Shown here in pieces: positions 35,642-45,030 of a stretch of DNA of 64,000 bases. The position numbers and the translations under genes were made by a program. Under the pieces are notes generated by a model. It did no database searches and was not told the origin of the DNA. It saw only the letters and a program-made list of their open reading frames with translations. The DNA comes from Achromobacter sp. B7 (GTDB lineage Bacteria > Pseudomonadota > Gammaproteobacteria > Burkholderiales > Burkholderiaceae_B): positions 992,001 through 1,056,000 of the forward strand of contig NZ_CP032084.1 in the NCBI RefSeq assembly GCF_003600685.1, read 5' to 3'. Positions within the stretch are counted from its first letter, which is position 1, and each line of letters starts with the position of its first letter.

Positions 35642-36721
35642 TCAGGCTTGTGTAGCGGGGCGCGTGGGGCGAAGAAAAAAAGCGTCGGGCCCGGTTTCCG
35701 CGCCTATCGCCGAGGCAAAACCCGGCCCATGGGCGTCATGGTCGAACGTGCGGGGATTGCGGCGTTCCGAGCTGGGCGCCGCGCCATAGACCGCGCGGTA
35801 GGTCTTGCTGAAATGGCAAGGCGATTGAAATCCGCATGCGGTGGTGATGTGCGTGATCGACATCGGCGTCTGCCGCAGCAGTGCCCGCGCATGCCGCAGG
35901 CGCAGGCTCAGATAATGTTGCTTGGGCGTCGTGCCCAGGTGCTCGCGGAACAGGCGTTGCAGTTGCCGCTGCGATGCGCCCGACAGTTGCGCCAGTTCCT
36001 CCAGCGACAGCGGCTCTTTCAGATTGACCTCCATCAGCGCGATCACCTCTGCCAGCGCGGGATGCGAGGCGGGCATGCGAATCGACGTCGGCATGCGTTG
36101 CCTGTCCTTGTGGTCGCGCACATGCCCGATGGTGAATTGGTTAGCGATCAGCGCGACGATGGCGGGTCCCACGGATTCGCCCACCAGGTTAAGCATCATG
36201 TCCAGCGGCGCGGTGCCGCCTGTACAGGTGATGCGGTCGCGATCGATAACGAACAGCTTGTGCGACAGCCTGCTATGCGGAAATTCGCTGCGCAGCGCGA
36301 CCAGGTCTTCCCAGTGCATGGCGCAGGTATAGCCGTTGAGCAGACCGGCCTGCATCAGCATGTGCGCGCCGGTGCACAGGCTGCCCAACGTTACGTCGCA
36401 CGCCGCCAGGCGCCGCAGCCAGTCTCGCGTGGCCGGGTCGTTGTCCACGCGGTTGCGCTTGCCGCCGCAAACGAACACGGCGTCGGGCAAAGTGGCCTCG
36501 TCCAGCACGTCGGCGTGCACCTGCAAGCCATTGCTGGCCGTGACGGGCCCGCATGACGGCGCTACCACCGACCAACGGTAATACTGCCGGCCCAACAGGT
36601 GGTTGGCCATGCGCAGCACTTCAATCGCTGTCGAGAACGACAGCATCGTGAACTGCGGCAAGGGCAGGAAACCGAAGTGGCGCAAGTGCCGGCGATCACG
36701 GTTCGGCGAACGTGCAGTCAT
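35642..36721 (-). CDS. GlxA-family (AraC-type) transcriptional regulator, betaine-island copy 1
   Basis: The protein is 359 residues from the ATG at 36721. An N-terminal DJ-1/PfpI-like domain (FGFLPLPQFTMLSFSTAIEV at about residues 14-33; TLGSLCTGAHMLMQAGLL near 109-126) precedes a C-terminal AraC double helix-turn-helix (LSLEELAQLSGASQRQLQRL; SITHITTACGFQSPCHFSKT). This is the architecture of GbdR, SouR and CdhR, which sense glycine betaine/dimethylglycine, sarcosine and carnitine in Pseudomonas. It is divergent from glyA and probably regulates the island; which ligand it senses is not decidable. Confidence 0.88.
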   Translation of the reverse strand: MTARSPNRDRRHLRHFGFLPLPQFTMLSFSTAIEVLRMANHLLGRQYYRWSVVAPSCGPVTASNGLQVHADVLDEATLPDAVFVCGGKRNRVDNDPATRDWLRRLAACDVTLGSLCTGAHMLMQAGLLNGYTCAMHWEDLVALRSEFPHSRLSHKLFVIDRDRITCTGGTAPLDMMLNLVGESVGPAIVALIANQFTIGHVRDHKDRQRMPTSIRMPASHPALAEVIALMEVNLKEPLSLEELAQLSGASQRQLQRLFREHLGTTPKQHYLSLRLRHARALLRQTPMSITHITTACGFQSPCHFSKTYRAVYGAAPSSERRNPRTFDHDAHGPGFASAIGAETGPDAFFLRPTRPATQA

Positions 36722-37006
36722 GGCTAGGCTCCTTGGTAGGAATACACGGACTGAATGCCGGTACTGACCTTCCGGCAGTTGACCGTTGCAATCGTAGGCC
36801 AGCCGGACGCGTCTGCCCTTAGGAACAATACGAAAATTGCAGAGGATTACGACATATGCCTTTGCGCGCTGTGCGACCCCCTGTCGCAATCGGACAAGAT
36901 GTGGTCCGGTTCAGATAACAGTGCACATGACCTTTAAGAAAGAATGCTTCACAGGCCCCGCTTACGCCGGATTCTTGAACGTCATTGCTCCTTCAGGCAG
37001 GTCGAC
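36722..37006. promoter_or_regulatory. Divergent promoter region of the GlxA regulator and glyA
   Basis: The 285-base gap contains the element described separately at 36861-36888 and must hold promoters for both directions. A 20-codon ORF (ATG 36856 to stop 36918) crosses the element, but a regulatory site is the simpler reading. No riboswitch consensus seen. Confidence 0.5.
36861..36888 (+). promoter_or_regulatory. Candidate operator shared with gbcA (copy at glyA)
   Basis: The core GTGCGACCCCCTGTCG (36871-36886) is preceded by TTTGCGCG and continued by CA, making inverted arms TGCGAC/GTCGCA around five bases. The same sequence, with one substitution and a two-base shorter spacer, occurs at the start of gbcA. 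Binding by a GlxA/GbdR-type regulator is an inference. Confidence 0.5.
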
Positions 37007-38284
37007 ATGTTCCAGTCTTCATCCCCGTTCTTCTCATCGCCGCTCGACAAGCGCGATCCCGTCGTGATGGCCATGCAGGACCGGGAACTGCGCCGCCAGC
37101 AAACCCAGATCGAGCTGATCGCGTCCGAAAACCTGGTGTCGCGCGCCGTGTTGCAAGCGCAGGGTTCGGTGCTGACCAACAAGTACGCCGAAGGCTACGT
37201 CGGCCGGCGCTATTACGGTGGCTGCGACCACGTGGACGAGGTCGAGTCGCTGGCGCTGCTGCGCGTACGCGAACTGTTTCACGCCGACTACGCCAACGTG
37301 CAGCCGCACTCCGGCGCGCAGGCCAACGGCGCGGTGATGCTGGCGCTGCTGGAACCCGGCGACACCGTGCTGGGCATGTCGCTGGATGCCGGCGGGCACC
37401 TGACTCACGGCGCACGGCCGGCAATGTCGGGCAAGTGGTTCAACGCGGTGCAGTACGGCGTGCGCCGGGAAGACAGCCTGATCGATTACGACGAGGTCCG
37501 GCGACTGGCGCTGGAGCATCGGCCCAAGCTCATCATCGCGGGGTTTTCAGCCTACCCCAGGCAGCCGGACTTTGCCCGCTTTCGCCAGATCGCCGACGAG
37601 GCCGGCGCCATGCTGATGGTCGACATGGCGCATATCGCGGGCCTGGTGGCGGCGGGCAGGCACCCCAGCCCGGTGCCGCACGCGCACGTCGTCACGTCCA
37701 CCACGCACAAGACCCTGCGCGGCCCGCGCGGCGGCTTCATCCTGACCAATGACGGCGCCATCGCCAAGAAGATCAATTCCGCCGTGTTTCCCGGCTTGCA
37801 GGGCGGACCCCTGATGCACGTGGTGGCGGCCAAGGCGGTGGCCTTCGGCGAGGCGCTGCATACGGACTTCAAACGCTACATCGACCGCGTGCTGGCAAAC
37901 GCCGACGTGCTGGGCGACGTGCTGCGTGAAGGCGGCATCGACCTGGTTTCCGGCGGCACCGACAACCACCTGCTGCTGCTCGACCTGCGTTCCAAGGGGC
38001 TGACCGGCGCACATGTGGAGCGCACGCTGGAACGCGCCGGCATCACGTGCAACAAGAACGGCATTCCGTTCGACACGCAAAAGCCGTCGGTCACTTCCGG
38101 CATCCGGCTGGGCACGCCGGCCGCCACCTCGCGCGGGTTTGGCGAGGACGAGTTTCGCGCCGTGGGCGAAATGATCGTGCATGTCGTGGACATGCTGGCC
38201 ACCAGCCCCGACGAACACGAAGCAACCGAACGACGCATTCGAGCTGAAGTCCACGCGCTGTGCCAGCGCCATCCCATCTACTAA
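37007..38284 (+). CDS. glyA: Serine hydroxymethyltransferase
   Basis: The protein is 425 residues from the ATG at 37007. Conserved segments include [40 protein letters not shown] and [17 protein letters not shown], with the PLP lysine at about residue 235. It interconverts glycine plus 5,10-methylene-THF with serine. As the first gene of the betaine cluster it should convert the glycine, and THF-bound one-carbon units from sarcosine, to serine. This is a catabolic glyA copy in addition to any housekeeping one elsewhere. Confidence 0.96.
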   Translation: MFQSSSPFFSSPLDKRDPVVMAMQDRELRRQQTQIELIASENLVSRAVLQAQGSVLTNKYAEGYVGRRYYGGCDHVDEVESLALLRVRELFHADYANVQPHSGAQANGAVMLALLEPGDTVLGMSLDAGGHLTHGARPAMSGKWFNAVQYGVRREDSLIDYDEVRRLALEHRPKLIIAGFSAYPRQPDFARFRQIADEAGAMLMVDMAHIAGLVAAGRHPSPVPHAHVVTSTTHKTLRGPRGGFILTNDGAIAKKINSAVFPGLQGGPLMHVVAAKAVAFGEALHTDFKRYIDRVLANADVLGDVLREGGIDLVSGGTDNHLLLLDLRSKGLTGAHVERTLERAGITCNKNGIPFDTQKPSVTSGIRLGTPAATSRGFGEDEFRAVGEMIVHVVDMLATSPDEHEATERRIRAEVHALCQRHPIY

Positions 38285-38311
38285 GCGGCACAACATCGGG
38301 GGGAAAATCCC

Positions 38312-39298
38312 ATGGCTACGCTGCATCAGAAAAGCATGGTTATCGACGGCCTGATCATCTCGAAATGGGACCGGTCCGTTTTTGAAGACATGAAGCAAGG
38401 CGGCCTGACCGCGGCCAACTGCACGGTGTCGGTGTGGGAAGGGTTCGAGCAAACGGTCTCGAACATTGCCGCCATGAAAGCCCTGATCCGCGCCAACGAG
38501 GATCTGGTCACGTTAGTGCGCACCACGGACGATATCCGCCGCGCCAAGCGCGACGGCAAGACGGGCATCATTCTTGGCTTTCAGAACGGCCAGGCGTTCG
38601 AAGACAATCTGGGCGCCATCGAAGCTTTTGCCGACATGGGCGTGCGCGTGGTCCAGCTTTGCTACAACACGCAGAACCTGATCGGCACCGGCTGCTATGA
38701 GCGCGACGGCGGCTTGTCCGGTTACGGCCGCGAAGTCATCGCCGAGATGAACCGCGTCGGCATGATGGTTGACCTGTCGCACGTGGGCGCCCAAACCTCC
38801 GAAGAAGCGATCCTGGCATCGACCCGGCCCGTTTGCTATTCGCACTGCCTGCCGGCGGGCCTGAAAGAACACCCGCGCAATAAAAGCGACGCGCAGCTGC
38901 GGTTTATCGCGGAACGCGGCGGCTTCATCGGCGTGACGATGTTCCCGCCGTTCCTCAAGCGCGGCGTGCAAGCCACGGTGGACGACTACGTCGAAGCCAT
39001 TGGCTACGTCGTGAATCTGGTGGGCGAAGACGCGGTGGGCATCGGCACCGATTTCACCCAAGGCTACGGACAGCCGTTTTTTGATTGGCTGACGCATGAC
39101 AAGGGCCGGTACCGCCGGCTGACGGACTTCGGTGCCATCCGCAACCCCGAAGGCATCCAGACGATAGGCCAATTTCCCAACCTGACCGATGCGATGCAGC
39201 GCGCGGGCTGGAGCGAAATTCACATCCGAAAAATACTGGGCGAAAACTGGCTGCGCGTGTTTGGCGACGTCTGGCCTGCCGACGCGCCGGCGGCTTAA
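38312..39298 (+). CDS. Membrane dipeptidase (M19, renal dipeptidase-like) of the betaine cluster
   Basis: The 328-residue amidohydrolase-fold protein opens VIDGLIISKWDRSVFEDMKQ. A metal-site segment, MVDLSHVGAQTSEEAIL, lies near residues 151-167, with CYSHC and later GIGTDFTQGYG. Homologues sit at the same place in the Pseudomonas dgc cluster, before the DUF5943 gene and dgcA, where their role is unsettled. Hydrolysis of a dipeptide or a small amide is expected from the family, but no substrate is known. The gene starts 27 bases after glyA. Confidence 0.9.
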   Translation: MATLHQKSMVIDGLIISKWDRSVFEDMKQGGLTAANCTVSVWEGFEQTVSNIAAMKALIRANEDLVTLVRTTDDIRRAKRDGKTGIILGFQNGQAFEDNLGAIEAFADMGVRVVQLCYNTQNLIGTGCYERDGGLSGYGREVIAEMNRVGMMVDLSHVGAQTSEEAILASTRPVCYSHCLPAGLKEHPRNKSDAQLRFIAERGGFIGVTMFPPFLKRGVQATVDDYVEAIGYVVNLVGEDAVGIGTDFTQGYGQPFFDWLTHDKGRYRRLTDFGAIRNPEGIQTIGQFPNLTDAMQRAGWSEIHIRKILGENWLRVFGDVWPADAPAA

Positions 39299-39310
39299 GG
39301 AGCAACCAAC

Positions 39311-39832
39311 ATGAATCCCCAGCTTCCGATCGACGTCAACGAACAGACGGGCGTGTGGAGCACGGACGGCATGCCGATGCTGTATGTGCCGCGCCATTTC
39401 TTCATCAACAACCACACGGCGGTAGAGGCGGCGTTGGGCCAGGAGGCCTATGCGCGCATTCTGTACGACGCCGGGCACCGCTCGGCCTACCACTGGTGCA
39501 ATGAAGAGTCGCGCGAGCATCGCCTGAGCGGGCTGGCGGTTTATGAACACTACCTGATGCGGCTGTCGCAGCGCGGCTGGGGGCTGTTCCGGCTGACGGA
39601 CGCGGACCCCACCGCGATGACGGCGCGCATCGTGCTGCGCCATTCCGCATTCGTGCTGGGCCAGCCCCAGGGCGAGGGCAAGCGCTGCCACATGTTTGCC
39701 GGATGGTTCGCGGGGGCGATGGACTGGGTGGCCGACCAGCACGGCGGCGCCACGCGTGCCCAGTGCGTGGAAAGCCAATGCGCCGCCGAAGGGCACGCGC
39801 ACTGCGAGTTCACCGTTAGCCCCATCACCTGA
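39311..39832 (+). CDS. DUF5943 (V4R-like) protein of the dimethylglycine cluster
   Basis: The 173-residue protein contains YVPRHFFINNHTAVEAALGQ, LYDAGHRSAYHWCNEES, and a C-terminal CAAEGHAHCEFTV with two Cys and two His. The fold resembles 4-vinyl-reductase (V4R) small-molecule-binding domains. It is a constant neighbour of dgcA in Pseudomonas and Burkholderiales, so it may assist DgcAB assembly or substrate handling. No activity is known. The dgcA start is 5 bases after its stop. Confidence 0.82.
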   Translation: MNPQLPIDVNEQTGVWSTDGMPMLYVPRHFFINNHTAVEAALGQEAYARILYDAGHRSAYHWCNEESREHRLSGLAVYEHYLMRLSQRGWGLFRLTDADPTAMTARIVLRHSAFVLGQPQGEGKRCHMFAGWFAGAMDWVADQHGGATRAQCVESQCAAEGHAHCEFTVSPIT

Positions 39833-39839
39833 GGCCGGC

Positions 39840-41903
39840 ATGCGTTATCCCCACCTGTTTGCGCCACTGACGCTGAACCGCCTGGTGCTGCGCAATCGCA
39901 TCGTCAGCACCGCGCACGCCGAAGTGCACGCGGACCCGGGCGGTTTGCCGGGCGACCGCTACATTGCCTACTACGAAGAAAAGGCCAAGGGCGGCCTTGG
40001 CCTGGCCATCTGCGGCGGCTCCAGCCCCGTGTCGCTGGATAGCCCGCAAGGGTGGTGGCGGTCGGTCAACCTGACCACCGACCGCGTCATCGAACCGTTG
40101 GCCAGACTTAGCGAAGCCATGCATCGCCACGGCGCCAAGGTGATGATCCAGGCAACGCACATGGGCCGGCGTTCGGCATGGCACGGGGAGCATTGGCCGC
40201 ACCTGCTGTCGCCGTCCGGTGTGCGCGAGCCCGTGCATCGGGGCAACGCCAAGACGATTGAAGTCGAAGAGATCGGCCGCATCATCAGCGACTTTGCCGC
40301 CGCGGCAAAGCGGGTGCAGCAGGCCGGCATGGACGGCATCGAGATATCCGCCGCGCACCAGCATCTGATCGACCAGTTCTGGAGCCCGCGCACCAACTTT
40401 CGCACCGACGCCTATGGCGGCAGCCTGCGCAACCGTCTGCGCTTCGGGCTGGACGTGCTGCACGCCGTGCGCGAGGCGGTTGGCGCCGATTTCTGCGTGG
40501 GCCTGCGCATGTGCGGCGACGAATTCCACGACGATGGGCTCGACCACGAGGCGCTGCGCGAAATTGCCCAGGCCATGGCGGACACCGGCCTGATCGATTA
40601 CCTGGGCGTCATCGGCTCCGGTGCCGACACGCACAATTCCCTGGCCAACTGCATGCCGCCGATGGCGTTGCCCCCCGAACCCTTCGCCCACCTGGCGGCC
40701 GGCATCAAATCGGTAGTGCGGATACCGGTGATGCACGCACAAAGCATCCGCGACGCGGTGCAGGCCGAGCGGTTGCTGGCAGCCGGCCATGCGGACCTGG
40801 TGGGCATGACGCGCGCGCATATTGCCGACCCGCATCTGGTCGTGAAGATCCGCGACGACCGCGAAGACGAGATCAAACAATGCGTGGGCGCCAACTACTG
40901 TATCGACAGGCAGTACGACGGGCTGGACGTGCTGTGCATCCAGAACGCGGCAACGGCTCGTGAAGAAACCATGCCGCACGTGATCGCGCGATCGCGCGGC
41001 GTGGAGCGAAAAGTGGTGGTGGTTGGCGCCGGGCCCGCGGGCATGGAAGCCGCGCGCGTGTGCGCCGAGCGCGGGCATGAAGTCGTGCTGTTTGAACGCG
41101 CCGCCGCCATTGGCGGCCAGATCCTGCTGGCCGCCAAGGCGCCGCAGCGCGAACAGATGGACGGCATCGTGCGGTGGTTCGCGCTGGAGCTCAAGCGCCT
41201 GGGTGTGGACTGCCGCCTGGGCGCGCTGGCAACCGAAGAAATGGTGTTGGCGCAGCGCCCGGATATTGTTGTGTTGGCCACCGGCGGACTCAGCCACGTT
41301 TACGAACACCAGGGCTGGGGCGTGGCGCGCGGTCTGGCCGTGAGCTCCTGGGACATACTTTCCGGCCAGGTCGAGCCCGCGAAAAACGTGTTGGTGTACG
41401 ACGGCGTCAGCACCCACGCGGGGGCGGGGGTAGCCGACTTCCTGGCCAGCCGGGGTGCGCACGTCGAGATCGTTACGCCCGACACCAAGGTGGCCGAGGA
41501 CGTGGGCGGCACCACGTTCCCGATCTTCTACCGCCGCCTGTATGCGCAGCAGGTCGTGATGACGCCCAACCACTGGCTTGAACGCGTCAGTGCGGAAGGC
41601 GACAAGAAGGTGGCGCTGCTGCGCAACGAATACACCGAAGATCGCGAAGAGCGCGTGGTGGATCAGGTGGTCATTGAAAACGGCATCGTGCCCAATGACG
41701 CTCTGTACGGCATGCTCAAGCGCAAGTCCGTCAACATGGGCCAGACCGACCTGCACGCCTTGTATGCGGCCGACCCGCAGCCCGCGCTGGGCCAGCCTCT
41801 GGGCGACGGCCGTTTCCTGCTGTTTCGGGTGGGCGACTGCGTGTCGATGCACAACATCCACGCCGCCATCTATGACGCATTGCGGCTGTGCAAGGACTTT
41901 TGA
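39840..41903 (+). CDS. dgcA: Dimethylglycine demethylase subunit DgcA
   Basis: The protein is 687 residues from the ATG at 39840. An Old-yellow-enzyme TIM barrel (residues about 1-340) is followed by an iron-sulfur region and a dinucleotide-binding half (VVVVGAGPAGMEAARVCAER near residue 390). Together these give the trimethylamine dehydrogenase layout. The cluster region reads CVGANYCIDRQYDG, then LC; cysteines are at 348, 354 and 366, and Ala351 stands where trimethylamine dehydrogenase has its second cluster cysteine. It demethylates dimethylglycine to sarcosine with DgcB and the adjacent ETF as electron acceptors. Confidence 0.93.
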   Translation: MRYPHLFAPLTLNRLVLRNRIVSTAHAEVHADPGGLPGDRYIAYYEEKAKGGLGLAICGGSSPVSLDSPQGWWRSVNLTTDRVIEPLARLSEAMHRHGAKVMIQATHMGRRSAWHGEHWPHLLSPSGVREPVHRGNAKTIEVEEIGRIISDFAAAAKRVQQAGMDGIEISAAHQHLIDQFWSPRTNFRTDAYGGSLRNRLRFGLDVLHAVREAVGADFCVGLRMCGDEFHDDGLDHEALREIAQAMADTGLIDYLGVIGSGADTHNSLANCMPPMALPPEPFAHLAAGIKSVVRIPVMHAQSIRDAVQAERLLAAGHADLVGMTRAHIADPHLVVKIRDDREDEIKQCVGANYCIDRQYDGLDVLCIQNAATAREETMPHVIARSRGVERKVVVVGAGPAGMEAARVCAERGHEVVLFERAAAIGGQILLAAKAPQREQMDGIVRWFALELKRLGVDCRLGALATEEMVLAQRPDIVVLATGGLSHVYEHQGWGVARGLAVSSWDILSGQVEPAKNVLVYDGVSTHAGAGVADFLASRGAHVEIVTPDTKVAEDVGGTTFPIFYRRLYAQQVVMTPNHWLERVSAEGDKKVALLRNEYTEDREERVVDQVVIENGIVPNDALYGMLKRKSVNMGQTDLHALYAADPQPALGQPLGDGRFLLFRVGDCVSMHNIHAAIYDALRLCKDF

Positions 41904-41905
41904 CC

Positions 41906-43804
41906 ATGGAACAGTTTGCCGTCGTGGTTACCGCACTGTTCTGGGTGTCGCTGCTTGGGGTCTGCGTCGGCGGATGGCGGCGGGCTGCCTTGTGGCGCGT
42001 GGGCCGGGCCGCGCCGGTGCGCTGGCTGGATTTGTTGGCGGTGCCCAAGCGCTATTTTGTCGACCTGCATCGCGTGGTGGCGCGCGACCCCTACATCGCC
42101 CGGACTCATGTGGCGACGGCGGGCGGCGCGGTCGCGGCCATGGTGCTGGTGGCCATCAACTACGGCTTGGCGCTGTACTCGCCCGCGTTGGATATGGCCA
42201 TTGCCGTGGCCGCCCTGGTGATGCTGGGCGGGCTGATATTCGTCTGGCACCGCCGTCGCAAACCGCCCAAGCGCCTGTCGCGCGGCCTGTGGGACCGCCT
42301 GCCGTGGATGCTGGGCGCATTGGCACTGGGCCTGTTGCTGCTGGGCGGCGTGTCCGCGCCCTGGCTGGCGGGCGCGGCCGGCCTGGGCACCGTGGCGCTG
42401 CTGGCGCTGGGCGCCTGGGAGCTGACGGTCGGCATGGCGCGTGGTGGTCCCATGAAACATGCGCTGGCCGGCCTGCTGCACCTGGCTTTTCACCCCCGGC
42501 CCGAACGCTTCGGCCGCGCGTTGCCCGGCCAGAAAGCGGCCCTGCGCCCGTTGGCGCTGGGCGGCGACCCGACGGCCGAGCCCCTGGGTGTAGGCAAACC
42601 GGCCGCCTTCGCCTGGAACCAACTGCTAAGTTTCGATGCGTGCGTGCAGTGCGGCAAGTGCGAAGCCGCGTGTCCCGCCTTTGCCGCCGGGCAACCGCTG
42701 AACCCCAAGAAGTTGATACAGGACATGGTCGTCGGCATGGCGGGCGGGTCGGACGCCGCCTATACCGGCAGCCCCATGCCGGGTGTGCCCGTCGGCGCAC
42801 GCGAAGGCGCGGCGGACAAACCGCTAGTGCCCGGCCTGGTGGCGGCCGAGACGCTGTGGGCCTGCACCACGTGCAGGGCCTGCGTACACGAATGCCCCAT
42901 GCTGATCGAACACGTGGACGCCGTGATCGATATGCGTCGCCAGCAGACGTTGCAGCACGGCGCCGCGCCCGGGACGGCGCCCACCGTCCTGGCCAACCTG
43001 CGCGAGACCGGCACGGCAGGCGGCTATGACCTGGGCGCGCGCCACCACTGGGCGGTGGACCTTAACGTGCCGTGGATACAGCCGGACCAGGCCGTGGACG
43101 TGTTGCTGATCGTCGGCGAGGGCGCCTTCGGACTGCGATACCAACGCAGTCTGCGCGCGCTGGTCAAGGCGATGCACGCGGGCGGCGTGGATTTCGCGGT
43201 GCTGGGCGACCGCGAGACCGACACCGGCGATATTGCCCGTCGGCTGGGCGACGAAGCCACGTTCCAGGTGCTGGCCACGCGCCTGATCCAGACGCTGGCG
43301 GGCCTGAGCTTTACGCGCATCGTCACGGCCGACCCGCACATCCTGCACAGCCTGCGCAATGAATATCCCGCGCTGGGCGGCCTGTACCAGGTGCAGCATC
43401 ACACCAGCCTGCTTGCCGAACTGGCGGACGCCGGGCGGCTGCGATTCAAGCCGGCTGACGACGCGCGCATCCTGACGTATCACGATCCCTGCTACCTGGG
43501 CCGCTACAACGGTGAAACCGAGGCGCCGCGCAAGTTGTTGCGCCGACTGGGCCTGCGTATCAACGAAATGGAACGCCATGGCTTGAACGCGCGCTGCTGC
43601 GGCGCGGGCGGGGGAGCGGCGTTGACGGATATTCCCGGCGAGCGCCGCATTCCCGACATCCGCATCCAGGACGCGCGCGATACCGGCGCAAGCCTGGTGG
43701 CGGTGGCCTGTCCCAATTGCACGGCCATGCTGGAGGGCGTGGTCGGCCCCCGCCCCGACGTGCGAGACATCGCCGAACTTGTCGCCGACGCCTTGGAGGC
43801 ATGA
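41906..43804 (+). CDS. dgcB: Dimethylglycine demethylase subunit DgcB (iron-sulfur/membrane protein)
   Basis: The protein is 632 residues from the ATG at 41906, two bases after dgcA. N-terminal hydrophobic helices (about residues 5-25, 70-105 and 135-175) anchor it to the inner membrane. Two 4Fe-4S motifs follow: CVQCGKCEAACPAF near residue 248 and CTTCRACVHECPM near residue 322. CCG-type segments are HDPCYLGRYNGE and ARCCGAGGG. This resembles ETF-quinone or heterodisulfide-reductase-like proteins and probably passes electrons from dimethylglycine oxidation to quinone. Confidence 0.92.
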   Translation: MEQFAVVVTALFWVSLLGVCVGGWRRAALWRVGRAAPVRWLDLLAVPKRYFVDLHRVVARDPYIARTHVATAGGAVAAMVLVAINYGLALYSPALDMAIAVAALVMLGGLIFVWHRRRKPPKRLSRGLWDRLPWMLGALALGLLLLGGVSAPWLAGAAGLGTVALLALGAWELTVGMARGGPMKHALAGLLHLAFHPRPERFGRALPGQKAALRPLALGGDPTAEPLGVGKPAAFAWNQLLSFDACVQCGKCEAACPAFAAGQPLNPKKLIQDMVVGMAGGSDAAYTGSPMPGVPVGAREGAADKPLVPGLVAAETLWACTTCRACVHECPMLIEHVDAVIDMRRQQTLQHGAAPGTAPTVLANLRETGTAGGYDLGARHHWAVDLNVPWIQPDQAVDVLLIVGEGAFGLRYQRSLRALVKAMHAGGVDFAVLGDRETDTGDIARRLGDEATFQVLATRLIQTLAGLSFTRIVTADPHILHSLRNEYPALGGLYQVQHHTSLLAELADAGRLRFKPADDARILTYHDPCYLGRYNGETEAPRKLLRRLGLRINEMERHGLNARCCGAGGGAALTDIPGERRIPDIRIQDARDTGASLVAVACPNCTAMLEGVVGPRPDVRDIAELVADALEA

Positions 43805-45030
43805 TGAACCCGATCCGCAGAATCGACCCGCGCAGGCAGTACACCGTGGCGCCTTCGGGTATTCGCCGCCTGGTGCTTGGCGCCGACCCCTCGGGCGATG
43901 CCATTGGCCGGCAAGCGCGCACCGTGCACAAGCCGGTACGCGCCACCGAAGCGTTGCGCTGCGTGCTGGCGGTGGCGCACAGCGATCGCGGGCAGCTGGA
44001 TGCCCACGCTTGCCAAGCGGTGGCGGCAGCCGCTCTGCTGGCCGCGCACGACACCTGGGTGCACCTGCTGGTGTTTGGAGAATTCCAGGGTGATGCCGCC
44101 GACTTGGGCGCAGACAGGCTGACCGTCATCGCCACGCCGCCGGCCTATGCGCCCGACGCCGAACTGGCCGTGGTGCTGGCGCTGATGGAGCGCGACCGCC
44201 CGCTGCACGTCTTCCTGCCCGACAACGGGCTGCCCGACGGCGACCTGGGCCGACGCCTGGCCGCCGCCACGCGCGAGACGGTCGCCACGCACGTCGTGGA
44301 ACTGAGCCGCGACGGAGTGGCCAGCCCGTATCGCCAGGTGGCCGTGGGACGTGGCGCCTTCGGCCGCGCGGCATCGACGCCGGCCGCCTCGGCTCACGCC
44401 GGCCTGTCGCGGTCGCCGAGCGTGCCGAACCCGCCGACCCTGCCCACGCCCCAACACACGGGTCCAAGACGCACGCGGCGCGCCTTGCCCCGCATCGTGT
44501 TGCTGGCCCCGGATGCCGTCGATGATCGCTTGCCCTTCGTGGGCCACGGAGAAGCCGCTCGCGTCATGCCGCTACCGATGACATCGGCCTACCGTGACCA
44601 TGGCACGCGCACGCTGCCCGCCACGGAAGTGGACTTGGAAGAGGCCGACCTGATCGTGTCCGCGGGTAACGGCATGCGCGACCTGGAAGGCTTTCATGCG
44701 CTGGCCGATGAGCTTGGCGCGGCCATCGGCGCCAGCCGCGTGGCCGTGGATGACGGGCGATTCGCGCGGGGCCAGCAGATCGGCGCAACGGGAAAAACCG
44801 TCAGCGCCAGCGCCTATCTGGCGTTCGGCATATCGGGCGCGGTGCAGCATCTGCAAGGCATCAAAAACTGCCGCCATGTGATTGCGATCAACCTGGACGC
44901 CGCCGCGCCGCTGGTCCGGCGCGCCGACCTCAGCATCATCGACGATACCCAACGCGTGGCGCGGGCGCTGCTTGCCCGGGTCAAGCAGGCGCGAGGCGCG
45001 CATCGACATCGCGAGGCTCCCGATGGCTGA
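43801..45030 (+). CDS. etfA: Electron transfer flavoprotein alpha subunit (betaine cluster)
   Basis: The 409-residue FixB-type protein has an N-terminal Rossmann-like domain and a C-terminal FAD domain containing ATGKTVSASAYLAFGISGAV and QHLQGIKNCRHVIAINLD. Between them, about residues 185-235 are a Pro/Ser/Ala-rich linker (SRSPSVPNPPTLPTPQHTG) that makes the protein longer than housekeeping EtfA (about 310). A second ATG lies one codon downstream (43804). The ATG overlaps the dgcB stop. It should accept electrons from DgcA or sarcosine oxidation. Confidence 0.9.
   Translation: MMNPIRRIDPRRQYTVAPSGIRRLVLGADPSGDAIGRQARTVHKPVRATEALRCVLAVAHSDRGQLDAHACQAVAAAALLAAHDTWVHLLVFGEFQGDAADLGADRLTVIATPPAYAPDAELAVVLALMERDRPLHVFLPDNGLPDGDLGRRLAAATRETVATHVVELSRDGVASPYRQVAVGRGAFGRAASTPAASAHAGLSRSPSVPNPPTLPTPQHTGPRRTRRALPRIVLLAPDAVDDRLPFVGHGEAARVMPLPMTSAYRDHGTRTLPATEVDLEEADLIVSAGNGMRDLEGFHALADELGAAIGASRVAVDDGRFARGQQIGATGKTVSASAYLAFGISGAVQHLQGIKNCRHVIAINLDAAAPLVRRADLSIIDDTQRVARALLARVKQARGAHRHREAPDG

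Noticed and set aside
36856..36918. Small ORF of 20 codons upstream of glyA
   Set aside because: It crosses the shared element; the ribosome site is poorly spaced and the similarity to gbcA is better explained by a DNA site.
39825..41861. 678-codon open frame antisense to dgcA
   Set aside because: Composition (His/Val/Gln-rich) and lack of motifs show it is the complement of the dgcA codons.
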